Source: Achromobacter sp. UMC46 (GTDB lineage Bacteria; Pseudomonadota; Gammaproteobacteria; Burkholderiales; Burkholderiaceae_B). Taken from it: a stretch of 64,000 nt of DNA. The stretch covers positions 152,638 to 216,637 of the forward strand of contig NZ_LZZS01000016.1 of NCBI RefSeq assembly GCF_014170335.1, read 5' to 3'. Below, one piece after another: positions 18,304 through 27,654 of this stretch (within the stretch, counting starts at the first letter, position 1; each line of letters begins with the position of its first letter). The translations under genes and the position numbers were made by a program. Under the pieces are notes generated by a model. The model saw nothing but the letters and a program-made list of their open reading frames with translations, was not told the origin of the DNA and ran no database searches.

Positions 18304-20991
18304 ATGCCTCCCGATTCCGTGTCCCTCTCCCGCTTGCCCGCCGCCGGTACCGATCAGGCCAACCGGCTGCTTGACCTGAGCACGCCGCTGGGCGCGAACA
18401 AACTGGTGGCTGAAACGCTGACAGGGGTGGAAAGCCTGTCGGGCGGCGGGTTCCGCCTGGACCTGACCGCCTTGTCCGAAGACGCGCATATCCCGTTGAA
18501 GGCCCTGTTGGGCCAACCGGTGACGCTGCGGCTGCAAACGGCGCTGGAGCGCGGGCAGCCCCGGCTGTGGCACGGCCATGTGACGGGCGCGGCGTATCAA
18601 GGCGCCAACGGCGGCATGGCAAGGTATGGCTTGACCGTGGAGCCGTGGCTGGCCTTCCTGCGCCAGCGGCACGACAGCTTCGCGTACCAGGACCGCACGG
18701 TGTTCGATATCGTCGAGAGCATCTTCGCCGACTACAAGGACAGCGGCGTGCTGGCGCCGCAATGGCGCTGGGAACTGCGGGACCGGGCCAGCTACGCCAA
18801 GCGCAGCCTGACAGTCCAGTATCGCGAAACCGACTACGCCTTCGTGGACCGGCTGCTGGCGGAAGAGGGGCTGTTCTACTGGGTGGAGCACAAGGACGAC
18901 GGCCACACCCTGGTCATCGCGGACCACAACGGCGCCTTCAAGCCCGGGCCGCAGGCCAGCGTGCGTTTCGCGCGGGCGGACGTGACGGAAACCGAAGACA
19001 GCATCCAGCAATGGAGCCGGCGCCAGCGCTGGCAGACCAACGGCGTGCGGCTGGCCAGTTGGGACTACCGTGGCGCCCAGGCGCGTCCCGTGTCCGCGCA
19101 GGCGGCCGCCGGCAACCTGGCCAACGACAGGGAGCTGGTGCACTGCGACTATCCGGGGCAATACGCCTACGAGGACAGCGCGCAGGGCGAGCGGCTGGCG
19201 CACAACGCCTTGGCCGCGCTGCGGGCGCGCCAAGACTGCGTGGAAGGCGCGGGCACCGTGCGCACGCTGGCGCCCGGGCAGCGTTTCGAGCTGACAGGCC
19301 ACTATCAGCAGGACGGGCAGCGCGCGTATGTCGTGATCGCCATGACACATCAGGCGCGCAACAACTTCGACGCCGATCTGGGACGAGCCGTCGGCGAAGC
19401 GGGGGCCCCGGAGGCGGACGAGGATTTCTACCGCAACCGCTTCACCTGCATCGGCGTCGACACCGAGTTCCGCCCCACGACGGTGGACGGCCACGGCGCG
19501 CGCGTGCATCCGCGCCCCACGGTGTTCGGCGCGCAGACGGCGCTGGTGGTGGGGGCCGAAGCGCCTGTGCTGACGGACCGCGACCATCGCATCAAAGTGC
19601 AATTCCACTGGCAGCGGGGCAAAGCCTCCAGCAGCCGCCTGGCGCACCCTTCAGGCGACGAGAACGCGCCCGCCAAGGATGAGCTGGGCACCTGGGTCCG
19701 CGTCGCGGAACCGGTGGCCGGCGGCGATTGGGGCGGCCATTTCGTGCCTAGAGTGGGGCAGGAGGTGCTGGTGGAGTTCCTGCACGGCGATATCGACCGA
19801 CCCGTCGTGGTGGGGGCGCTGTACAACGGCGAGGGCGCCGAAGACGCGTCGCACAATCAAGTGCAGGCGGGCGGCGCCAACGCGACCGGCAATGCGCCCG
19901 CCTGGTTCGCCGGCGGCCAGGACGGCCACGCGCACAACGTGGTGATGTCCGGGTTCAAGACGCAGGCGTTGTCCGACAGCGGCACGGGCACGGGCGGATA
20001 CAACCAGCTGGTCCAGGACGATACGCCGGGGCAGTCGCGGTTGACCGCCTCCACGACGCAGGCGGACAGCCGCTTGAACCTGGGCCATATCAAGCAGCAA
20101 CGCGACAACGAGCGGCTGGAAGACCTGGGCTATGGCGCGGAACTTTCCACCAAGGAAGCCGTGGCGGTGCGTGGCGGTTCGGGCCTGCTGATCAGCGCCG
20201 ACCTGCGCGAAAACGCCGACGGCGCGCTGCTGGACAGCGCCGAAGCCGCCAAACAGGTCAAGGGCGCGATGACGGCCGCCAAGGAGCTGGCCGACACCGC
20301 GGTCAGGCAAAAGGCGGTTCTGGAAGGCGACCCGCAGACGCTGCCTGCGCAAGCCGCGCTGGCCAGCATCCTGGCGGTGGTGGAGGCGACGCAGGACGAC
20401 CCGAATACGGCCGGCGTGGCGGTGGCGGCCTATGGCGAACCGCATATCCAGGTCAGCGCGCCCAGCGGCATTGGCCAGTACACGCCGGCCGACGCCTTCC
20501 TGGTGGCGGGCAAGACATTCGCCCAAGTGGCGCCGGATGTGAACTGGGCCAGCAGCGCCAACCTGGCGATGGGCGTGGCCGCGGGCGCAGTGCTGTACAC
20601 CATGGGGCTTGCGGCCTCCGGCGGTCGGCCCGTCAAGGAAAGCGGACTGCGCCTGCACGCGGCAGGCGGCAAGTTGCGGGTGCACAGCCAGGAGGCCAAG
20701 ATGACGCTGACGGCCGAGAAGGCCGTGACGGTCGCGTCGGCGGACGCCAACGTGACCGTCCAAGCCGCCAAACGCGTGCTGGCCACGGCGGGCGGCGCCT
20801 ATCTGCGCATTGAAGGCGGCGGCATCCAGCTGCACGCGCCGGGCAAGGTGGAACTGAAGGCGGGCGTGCATAACTGGGTCGGACCGCAGACCAGCGACGC
20901 CAGGCTGGCGTTCAACGACGGTTCGCCGCTGTGCGAAGCCCGGGTGCGCGGCGCGGCCCAACAGGGCGGCGCCTTGGTGCCGCTGGGTTAG
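18304..20991 (+). CDS. vgrG: VgrG spike protein without toxin domain
   Basis: This second TssI is 895 residues. It has the gp27-like base, an OB-fold with the EVLVEFLHGDIDRPVVVGALYN stretch split across residues 500-520, and a DUF2345 beta-helix near the C-terminus (about 770-870). It has no extra effector domain, unlike the VgrG at 627-5735. It is followed after 7 nt by a DUF4123 chaperone and a large effector, so it is probably the carrier loaded with that effector. It starts 17 nt after tssH. Confidence 0.96.
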   Translation: MPPDSVSLSRLPAAGTDQANRLLDLSTPLGANKLVAETLTGVESLSGGGFRLDLTALSEDAHIPLKALLGQPVTLRLQTALERGQPRLWHGHVTGAAYQGANGGMARYGLTVEPWLAFLRQRHDSFAYQDRTVFDIVESIFADYKDSGVLAPQWRWELRDRASYAKRSLTVQYRETDYAFVDRLLAEEGLFYWVEHKDDGHTLVIADHNGAFKPGPQASVRFARADVTETEDSIQQWSRRQRWQTNGVRLASWDYRGAQARPVSAQAAAGNLANDRELVHCDYPGQYAYEDSAQGERLAHNALAALRARQDCVEGAGTVRTLAPGQRFELTGHYQQDGQRAYVVIAMTHQARNNFDADLGRAVGEAGAPEADEDFYRNRFTCIGVDTEFRPTTVDGHGARVHPRPTVFGAQTALVVGAEAPVLTDRDHRIKVQFHWQRGKASSSRLAHPSGDENAPAKDELGTWVRVAEPVAGGDWGGHFVPRVGQEVLVEFLHGDIDRPVVVGALYNGEGAEDASHNQVQAGGANATGNAPAWFAGGQDGHAHNVVMSGFKTQALSDSGTGTGGYNQLVQDDTPGQSRLTASTTQADSRLNLGHIKQQRDNERLEDLGYGAELSTKEAVAVRGGSGLLISADLRENADGALLDSAEAAKQVKGAMTAAKELADTAVRQKAVLEGDPQTLPAQAALASILAVVEATQDDPNTAGVAVAAYGEPHIQVSAPSGIGQYTPADAFLVAGKTFAQVAPDVNWASSANLAMGVAAGAVLYTMGLAASGGRPVKESGLRLHAAGGKLRVHSQEAKMTLTAEKAVTVASADANVTVQAAKRVLATAGGAYLRIEGGGIQLHAPGKVELKAGVHNWVGPQTSDARLAFNDGSPLCEARVRGAAQQGGALVPLG

Positions 20992-20998
20992 GCGCGCC

Positions 20999-21841
20999 AT
21001 GCTGGACTATCGAATCCTGAAGGCGTTTCACCTGGGCCTGGTGCAGGATGACCAGGCACGGGGCATGCCCGATTTCATCGACCCCGAGCCCATCGTGCCG
21101 CCGGCGTTGGCCGGCATGCCGGCCCTGATGCCCCGGCTGGCGGATTTGGCCGGCCTGGACGCCGGGCAGGCCGTGGCGGTGCTGGCCAGTTTGAACCAGC
21201 AGGTGCAGGCGGGCGAGGCCCCCTGGCTGGCGGCGCTGCTGCGTTCCGACCGGCCGGAGCGGGTGGCGAGGCATCTGCGGTCCCGGCTGGTGATCGACAT
21301 GGCGGGGACCGGCCCGTGCTTCTTCCGCTTCTTCGATCCGCGCGTGCTGGTGCAATTGCCGTGGATGCTGGCGCCTGCCCAATTAGCCTGGCTGTTCGGC
21401 CCCGTGCAAGCCTTCCATGTGTGCCTGCACCAGGCTTGGCATACGGTCGAACGCCCCGCAGCGGAGGCGGCGCCGCATCTGGCGCTTACGCCCGAACAAT
21501 CGTTCGCGCTGGTCCACGTGCAACCGATGAATGAAGTCCTGGCCGGGTTGGAAGGGCTGGACATCGACGGACGCATCCGGCTGGGCCGCGCTGTCATCGG
21601 CCATTTCCGCACCGCGCGGGATCTGGGCCTGCGGACGCTGCCCGACCGCAAGGCGTTTGCGCGCCACGCCTTGGCGGTGCATGCCGACTTCTACCGCCAC
21701 GATCAGGTGCAGGCGTGCCTGCGCGCAATGGACGACCAAGACGACCATCCCTATGTCGCCGCCACGCAAGCGCTGGACGACGAAGATTGGTCGCGGATTC
21801 ACACCGATATGAGCCGAACTGGAGAGCAGCATGGCCGATGA
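20999..21841 (+). CDS. DUF4123 T6SS effector chaperone/adaptor
   Basis: DUF4123 proteins (Tap/TEC) load a specific effector onto its cognate VgrG and are not themselves secreted. The 280-residue product shows the family layout: a central FFRFFDPRVLVQLPWML segment with the conserved FRFFDPRVL core and a helical C-terminal half. It sits exactly between vgrG and the effector gene, with an 11-nt overlap into the latter. That placement is the usual adaptor context and the best evidence for partner choice. Confidence 0.88.
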   Translation: MLDYRILKAFHLGLVQDDQARGMPDFIDPEPIVPPALAGMPALMPRLADLAGLDAGQAVAVLASLNQQVQAGEAPWLAALLRSDRPERVARHLRSRLVIDMAGTGPCFFRFFDPRVLVQLPWMLAPAQLAWLFGPVQAFHVCLHQAWHTVERPAAEAAPHLALTPEQSFALVHVQPMNEVLAGLEGLDIDGRIRLGRAVIGHFRTARDLGLRTLPDRKAFARHALAVHADFYRHDQVQACLRAMDDQDDHPYVAATQALDDEDWSRIHTDMSRTGEQHGR

Positions 21842-24455
21842 TCCCAAGAATTGCGGCAAGAAGCGGTCCTCGTTGAATTGCGAGGAAGACTGCCCCTTCC
21901 ATCGCGTCGGCCTGCCCATCATGCCGCTGCGTTACGCGGTGCTGCCGGCCGACGACATGTTCGCGCCGCTGACGGGCGAATTCGAAGGCATCGAACTCGT
22001 GGACAAGCCGTTGGGACAAGGCGCGCGTTACGGGGTGCGCCTGTTGCGCACGGGCTACCTGTACGTGTACGACGAAGCACAACGGGAGTTGAAGGGGTAT
22101 TACGTCAACGAGAACGCCACGCTGTACAACTTCGACCTGGACAAGCCGGTCGAAGCCTGCGACCGCGCTTTCACCTGCACGATGGACCACGAGGCGCGGG
22201 CGTCGCTGCTGACCATCCCGAACGCGCGCCGGGCCACGTTCGTGTGGTTGGCGTTTTCGGACGTGCAGTGGACGAAGGACACCTGCAAGGCGCACAAGGG
22301 CAGGGCCGGCGCGCAGATGCGCGAGCGGCACATGTTCAAGTTCGACGTGCAGGCGTGGCTGAGCAGCAAGCAGCATCCGAACGCCAAGCGCATCAATACG
22401 CTGAAGGATACGGCGGCGGACTATGTGGTGCATCGCAAGCAGAACCTTACCCATAGCGAGAAGACCCGGGTGCTGGGATGGAGCACGGTCGGCTACATGG
22501 ACGTCAAGGGCTGGATGGGCGGCATGATCGAAGACGCGGCGGAAGCGTTTTCGCCCGGCAACGGGCTGATGCTGGCTCTGCCCGACGGCACCGGCGTGCT
22601 GCAGGACGTGGCGCGCCTGATGCGCTACCGCTTTGACGAGTTCGTCTCGAACCGCGAAGACATCCGTCAACTGACGGTATCCAAGTCCATCGAGTCGCTG
22701 CGCGAGATCGTCATGCAGACCGCCGAGACGCGGTTCCTCAACCAGCGCGCCACCGATGCGACCAACCAGTCCGTGTACGGAACGACCACCCCGAACATGA
22801 TGGGGACGGGCGGCGGAGGCTCGGCCCTGGGCCAGATCCTGGCCGACGCATTGATCGACGGCCATCGCGAGCAGCGCGAGGCGGAAGCCGACCGCTACCG
22901 GTATCCGACGGAGCAAGAGCGCTGGACGGTCAAATGGAACGAATGGAAGGACTACTTGGACGCCTACGACGAGAAGGCGCGCGCCGATTGGCAAAAGGAC
23001 TTTGACGGCCGGCTGGGGAAGTTCGACGCGGAAGTCATCGTGCCGCTGGCGAAGGCACACGTCGCCTGGATGACTTGCGACCACACCATTTCGTCGTTCG
23101 GCTGCAATTACGACGTCAAGAACGTGGACAGCGGCGAGGTTTTCCAGACGGTGTTCTCGCTATGCGTGGACGGCACCCAGGACAAGAAGGCCTGCTTCGA
23201 CCTGTATACGCGGTGGTTGCAGGGCGAACCGACGGACACCAGCAACCTGCTGTTGCGCGCCATGGTCCACAACCAGGACCTGATCGCTGAAAAGGTGGTG
23301 GAGGCGCATGACGCCATCGTCGACTGGAAGGCGATCCCCTGGGGCAATCTGCACGAGACCTACAAGACCGCGCTGCAGTCGCTGAGCAAGGGGCGCCTGG
23401 ACAAGTCGGCGCGGCTGATGGAGCAATTGATGGGCCCCATCGTGGGCCTGTTGCGCTTGGGTGTCGACCATCGGATCGCGCGCAAGATCGCGGTGCTGCT
23501 GGGCTTGGTGACCGAAAAACCCGTTGTGATCGTCGATGTGGTGGGCAGCAAGAAGGCGTTTCGCGCCGCGCTGATCCGCGAGGTCCTGCGCCAGCATGGT
23601 TCGCAGGTCAACGTGCGCCAGATGGAGCGGGCCGTCTCGGACGAACTGCGGCGCCTGGAGATCAAGGGCGAGCAGTTGGAAGGGACGGACAAGAAGCAGT
23701 GGTTTATGGTGGTGGACCGAGAGGCGGCGTCCAGCGTGCCGACCGACCTGAATGGGAATGAGCAGGCGCGTCGCCTGGCTCAGTCCACTATGACCATCGA
23801 GGAATACGAAGCGCGGGAAATGTCCCGTTGGCGGACCGTCATCAACACCGACGTTCGGGTGGGCGCGGTCAGCTGCCTGTTCCAGGCGGTGACGCTCTAC
23901 AAGCTGTGGAGCGACCTGGACACGGCGATGCTGCACGAGCGCAAGGACGCCAGCTGGAAGTTCGTCGTGGGCATCGCGGGGGCGGGAGGCTCGTTCGCCG
24001 AGGTGCTGGGCGTGGCGCTGAAGGCGCAGGGCGCGGCCGGCATGCGGCTGGGCGCGGGCATCGGGCTGGAAGCCACCGGCACGCTGTTGGCGCGCTGGGG
24101 CGGGCGGATCGGCGTCGTCACGGGCGTCATCATGGCCATTTTCGATTTCAAGAGCGGCGCGCAGCAGATCAACGTCGAGCGCAATGGCCTGATGGGCGGT
24201 CTGTACATCGCGTCGGGCATCTTCAGCCTGGCGCTGATCGCCGCGTTTGCCATGGCGTCCACGGTCTTCGGCATCATCTTCGCGGTGGCCCTGATCATCG
24301 TCGCCATCCTGATCGAGTATTTTAAGGACGACAAGATCAAGGAGTGGCTCAAGCGTTGCCTGTGGGGCAAGTTCCAGGGGCAGTCGGGCACGGACTACTA
24401 CTATGGGTTGCAAGACGAAATGAACAATCTGCGCCTGGCCCTGGGAGGGGATTGA
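21831..24455 (+). CDS. Large T6SS membrane-active effector (VasX/BTH_I2691-like)
   Basis: This 874-residue protein resembles the BTH_I2691-type effectors, which share an N-terminal region with VasX. The N-terminus carries a small Cys-containing motif (CGKKRSSLNCEEDCPFHR) and a beta-rich domain with LLRTGYLYVYDE. The centre is helical. The C-terminal 170 residues contain a Gly/Ala-rich hydrophobic segment (about 711-731), a helix near 760-772 and a long hydrophobic hairpin (about 789-831), as in colicin-type pore formers. It has a DUF4123 gene upstream and a membrane protein downstream (TGATG overlap). Pore formation is inferred, not shown. Confidence 0.8.
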   Translation: MADDPKNCGKKRSSLNCEEDCPFHRVGLPIMPLRYAVLPADDMFAPLTGEFEGIELVDKPLGQGARYGVRLLRTGYLYVYDEAQRELKGYYVNENATLYNFDLDKPVEACDRAFTCTMDHEARASLLTIPNARRATFVWLAFSDVQWTKDTCKAHKGRAGAQMRERHMFKFDVQAWLSSKQHPNAKRINTLKDTAADYVVHRKQNLTHSEKTRVLGWSTVGYMDVKGWMGGMIEDAAEAFSPGNGLMLALPDGTGVLQDVARLMRYRFDEFVSNREDIRQLTVSKSIESLREIVMQTAETRFLNQRATDATNQSVYGTTTPNMMGTGGGGSALGQILADALIDGHREQREAEADRYRYPTEQERWTVKWNEWKDYLDAYDEKARADWQKDFDGRLGKFDAEVIVPLAKAHVAWMTCDHTISSFGCNYDVKNVDSGEVFQTVFSLCVDGTQDKKACFDLYTRWLQGEPTDTSNLLLRAMVHNQDLIAEKVVEAHDAIVDWKAIPWGNLHETYKTALQSLSKGRLDKSARLMEQLMGPIVGLLRLGVDHRIARKIAVLLGLVTEKPVVIVDVVGSKKAFRAALIREVLRQHGSQVNVRQMERAVSDELRRLEIKGEQLEGTDKKQWFMVVDREAASSVPTDLNGNEQARRLAQSTMTIEEYEAREMSRWRTVINTDVRVGAVSCLFQAVTLYKLWSDLDTAMLHERKDASWKFVVGIAGAGGSFAEVLGVALKAQGAAGMRLGAGIGLEATGTLLARWGGRIGVVTGVIMAIFDFKSGAQQINVERNGLMGGLYIASGIFSLALIAAFAMASTVFGIIFAVALIIVAILIEYFKDDKIKEWLKRCLWGKFQGQSGTDYYYGLQDEMNNLRLALGGD

Positions 24456-25384
24456 TGGATTTCACGGGGTTGATCCCGAAGTTTCAGAACAACCGGCCGC
24501 TGTCGGATGCCGAGCGGCAACACCGGCTGTCGCAGAAGAAGCGCCTGGACGTGCCGTTGCTGGCCCAGCTGTGCGTGGTCAAGATGGATTCGCAACTCCT
24601 GGTGTCGGTGGACCGCTGGTACGGCTGGCGCGGCTTCGTGGCGCTGATGGGCGCCATCCCCGTCGCCTTCGCGATCTGGGGCGTGGCCTATTTCTCCTGG
24701 CTGCTCGCGTTCGGCGGGCTTCCCGACGAGAACGGCTTGTGGGAAGCCGTCTATGTCTGCATCGCCATGTTTGTTGCCCTGGGCGCGTTCGGGGCGTGGC
24801 TGGCCGGCAAGGAACTGTTCCGCTGGACGCACTATCCCATCATGCTGGACCGCAAGCACCGCCAGGTGCACGTGTTCCGCCTGGACGGCACGGTGTTGTC
24901 GGCGCCCTGGGACAAGATCTATTTCACCCTGGGCAGAGGCAAGGGGCTGTTCGGTTCGTTCAACTGGGACATCCGCGGGCTGATCCTGGACGATGACGGC
25001 CAGACCGTCCGCGAGACCTTCGCCTTCTGCATCGCGACCAGCCGCGAGGAGAACGCCTGCTCCCATTGGGAGTTTCTACGCCGGTACATGGAGGAAGGGC
25101 CCCAGGCCGTCATCCAGGAGGTCAAATTCTGCATGCCGGTAGACGGCCGGCGGGAGAGCTTCGCCTTCAGCAAGGAACGGGTCTTCGCCAACGACGCGCA
25201 AAGCCCGGGGCTGATGTACGTCACGATGATCCCGTTCAACTATCTGCACACACTCATGCGGTGGGCGGTGATGCGGACCAGCCGAATTCCGGCGTTTCCC
25301 GCCGACATCGAGGCGTCGCTTACGCCGGACCCCAACGACATGTACGTGCGCGACGCGTCCATCAACCCCGAGGACTTGCGGTAG
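24455..25384 (+). CDS. Two-helix membrane protein (DUF6708-like), probable effector immunity
   Basis: The 309-residue product starts at the ATG that overlaps the effector stop codon, so the pair is translationally coupled. Two membrane helices lie at about residues 60-85 and 95-120, and a soluble C-terminal domain follows (DRKHRQVHVFRLDG, SAPWDKIYF). Similar DUF6708-type proteins accompany BTH_I2691/VasX-like effectors. A membrane-embedded immunity protein is what a pore-forming toxin would need. The assignment rests on topology and position. Confidence 0.72.
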   Translation: MDFTGLIPKFQNNRPLSDAERQHRLSQKKRLDVPLLAQLCVVKMDSQLLVSVDRWYGWRGFVALMGAIPVAFAIWGVAYFSWLLAFGGLPDENGLWEAVYVCIAMFVALGAFGAWLAGKELFRWTHYPIMLDRKHRQVHVFRLDGTVLSAPWDKIYFTLGRGKGLFGSFNWDIRGLILDDDGQTVRETFAFCIATSREENACSHWEFLRRYMEEGPQAVIQEVKFCMPVDGRRESFAFSKERVFANDAQSPGLMYVTMIPFNYLHTLMRWAVMRTSRIPAFPADIEASLTPDPNDMYVRDASINPEDLR

Positions 25385-25404
25385 GGGGCGGCGCGCTTGC
25401 CCCG

Positions 25405-26229
25405 CTAGCGCCCAAGCCGCGCATCGATGAATGCGCTGATCGCGCGGGTCTCGTCGTTGTCCGCGCCCACGTCGGCATTGATCTGCGCGTGGTTGCGCGC
25501 AACGCCTACGAGTTCCGCCTGGCCGCCTTGCGCTTTCAGCTGGTCGGCATAGCGCTGCGATCGGCGGCACGGGTCGGGCCGCAGCGTCGAACACACGAAT
25601 AGCGCCGGCGGTTGCGGGCCGCGCAGTTGCGCGGCGGGCGACGCCGCCGCCCATTGCTCGGGGGCGGCGCCGAAGGCCTCGTCGTAGAAGGGGGCGTGCG
25701 GGCGGGGCATGACGTCCAGCAGGTCGAAGCCTGCGCCGTCCAGGATCACGCTGGCCAGCCAGGCTTGCGCGCCGGTGCGCTGCCGCATGGATTCGTCGGC
25801 GGCCAGCAGCGCCAGCAGGTGGCCGCCCGAGGAATGCCCCATGACGACGAGGCGGTCCGGGTCGGCATGCCATTGCCCGGCGCGCTGGCGGATCCAGGCC
25901 AATGCGCGACCCAGGTCCTCGGCCTGGGCTTCGGGGCGCGCCTGCGGCAGCAGCCGCGTGTTGACCGACACGACCACAAAGCCCTTGGGCAGCCAATAGG
26001 CCAGCTTGTTCTGGACGACTTCGGGCGCCGCCTTGTCGCCGTTCTTCCACGATCCCCCATGGACGACGACGAGGATGGGGGCAGCGTCCGGCGCGCCGGC
26101 GGGCAGATAGACGTCGGCGGCCTGGGCAGCGTCCGGCCCGTAGTGCTGGTCCGGCAACGAGGCGGCCGATGTCGGCCCGTGCAGGGCGGCGGTCAGGAAC
26201 AAGGCGGGCAGCAGGCGAAGGGCGCGCAT
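25405..26229 (-). CDS. Exported alpha/beta hydrolase (esterase)
   Basis: The 274-residue product has a signal peptide (cleavage after about residue 22, TSAAS). The alpha/beta-hydrolase core shows an HGGSW oxyanion-hole motif and the nucleophile elbow GHSSGGH with Ser about 133. A late NHAQINADVG stretch probably contains the catalytic His. The pattern fits carboxylesterase/lipase-like enzymes; the substrate is unknown. It is convergent with the T6SS unit and marks its right boundary. No terminator is obvious in the 20-nt gap. Confidence 0.82.
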   Translation of the reverse strand: MRALRLLPALFLTAALHGPTSAASLPDQHYGPDAAQAADVYLPAGAPDAAPILVVVHGGSWKNGDKAAPEVVQNKLAYWLPKGFVVVSVNTRLLPQARPEAQAEDLGRALAWIRQRAGQWHADPDRLVVMGHSSGGHLLALLAADESMRQRTGAQAWLASVILDGAGFDLLDVMPRPHAPFYDEAFGAAPEQWAAASPAAQLRGPQPPALFVCSTLRPDPCRRSQRYADQLKAQGGQAELVGVARNHAQINADVGADNDETRAISAFIDARLGR

Positions 26230-26365
26230 GGACGTCCGGGGCGGGGAACGAGGGCGGGGTTACTGTAACGCGGGACGGGATGCCGTGGCCCGGGCCTGCG
26301 CCAGACGCCCACCTGTGGCATGCTGCGGCCGATCTTCTCCTTCTGTGCGACGACGCCTTTCCGCA

Positions 26366-26809
26366 ATGCCTAGCTTCCTGCTCCGAGTTTGCGACTTCCT
26401 GCTGCTGGCTGCTGCCGCGGCGCTCTTCGGCGCCTGCCTGACCTCGCTGCTGACGACGGACGCCTATGGCTGGGTGATTCCCGATGCGCCGTACCTGTAC
26501 GAGCCCCGCGACTTCTATGCCGACTCGGGGCTGGCGGGGTTGGCGGGCCTGCTGGCGTTGATCGCGGCCGAGCGGCTGCTGAAAGTGCCCCGGTCGGCCG
26601 GGTGGCGGGCTGGGGCGGGGTTGGCCGCCGCGCTGCTGGCCTTGTACCTGGCGCCGCCCTCGCCGCAGGTCTTCGGCAACACCTGGGCGTCTGGCGAGGC
26701 GACGCGGGAACTCTTCCTGGCGCAGTGGCGGCTGGTGCTGCCGATCGCGCTGGTCGTAGCGGTGCTTCGGGGCGCACTTTGGCGCCTGGCCGGCCGGCGT
26801 CCGGGCTAG
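26366..26809 (+). CDS. Small integral membrane protein, unrecognised
   Basis: The 147-residue product is not assigned to a family. The start at 26366 is chosen because the upstream in-frame extension is Arg-rich and not protein-like. Hydrophobic segments at about residues 8-30, 53-68, 78-95 and 120-138 predict four membrane helices. There is no catalytic motif. It diverges from the esterase across 136 nt, and a glutathione transferase gene follows after 122 nt. Confidence 0.55.
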   Translation: MPSFLLRVCDFLLLAAAAALFGACLTSLLTTDAYGWVIPDAPYLYEPRDFYADSGLAGLAGLLALIAAERLLKVPRSAGWRAGAGLAAALLALYLAPPSPQVFGNTWASGEATRELFLAQWRLVLPIALVVAVLRGALWRLAGRRPG

Positions 26810-26931
26810 GGCCGACAGCCGGCGTTCAGCCTGGTCGGTGACCGGGGAATCTCGCGAAATTTCCGGGAATTGCGCTAGGATTACCGCGCAAATACCGCCG
26901 CACGTTTCCGCCCCGCCTGGAGAACCCCCGC

Positions 26932-27633
26932 ATGACCTCCCTTGATTCGTTTGCCATCACCAAGAAGTGGCCCGCCGCCCACCCCGACCGTATCCAGCTG
27001 TATTCGCTGCCCACGCCCAACGGCGTGAAGGTATCGATTCTGCTGGAGGAGCTGGGCTTGCCTTACGAACCGCACCGCGTCAGTTTCGACACGAAGGACC
27101 AGTTCACGCCCGAATTCCTGTCGATCAGCCCGAACAACAAGATTCCGGCCATCCTGGATCCCAATGGCCCGGACGGCAAACCGCTTGCGCTGTTCGAATC
27201 CGGCGCCATCCTGATCTACCTGGCCAGCAAGACGGGCCAGTTCATCCCGGCGGACACGGCGGGGCGGTACGAGACGCTGCAATGGATCATGTTCCAGATG
27301 GGCGGCATCGGGCCCATGTTCGGCCAGTTGGGCTTCTTCCATACGTTCGCCGGCAAGGAATACGAAGACAAGCGTCCGCGCGACCGCTACGTGGCCGAGT
27401 CCAAGCGCCTGTTGGGCGTGCTGGACCAGCGCCTGCAAGGCCGCGACTGGGTCATGGGCGATGAATACACCATCGCCGACATCGCCATCCTGCCGTGGGT
27501 GCGCAACCTGGTCGGCTTCTACGGCGCCGGCGACCTGGTCGAATTCTCGCAGTTCAAGAACGTGGCCCGCGTGCTGGAAGCCTTCGTCGCCCGCCCGGCA
27601 GTGGCGAAGGGCCTGACGATCCCTGCCGCCTGA
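26932..27633 (+). CDS. Glutathione transferase, YfcG/YghU-type disulfide reductase
   Basis: The 233-residue protein has a thioredoxin-fold N-domain and a helical C-domain. It shares the YfcG/YghU signature: TPNGVKV near the start, ISPNNKIPAILD and LFESGAILIYLA. In that subfamily an Asn of the TPNG motif, rather than Ser or Cys, contacts glutathione, and the enzymes reduce disulfides such as 2-hydroxyethyl disulfide. A CTGGAGAA ribosome-binding region precedes the ATG. Its link to the tcu genes downstream is only positional. Confidence 0.88.
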   Translation: MTSLDSFAITKKWPAAHPDRIQLYSLPTPNGVKVSILLEELGLPYEPHRVSFDTKDQFTPEFLSISPNNKIPAILDPNGPDGKPLALFESGAILIYLASKTGQFIPADTAGRYETLQWIMFQMGGIGPMFGQLGFFHTFAGKEYEDKRPRDRYVAESKRLLGVLDQRLQGRDWVMGDEYTIADIAILPWVRNLVGFYGAGDLVEFSQFKNVARVLEAFVARPAVAKGLTIPAA

Positions 27634-27654
27634 CGGCGCGGCCAGGCAGCCGCC

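Noticed and set aside
15431..18622. Long minus-strand open frame opposite clpV
   Set aside because: It is a shadow of clpV with low-complexity Arg/Gln/His composition, and clpV itself has every expected motif.
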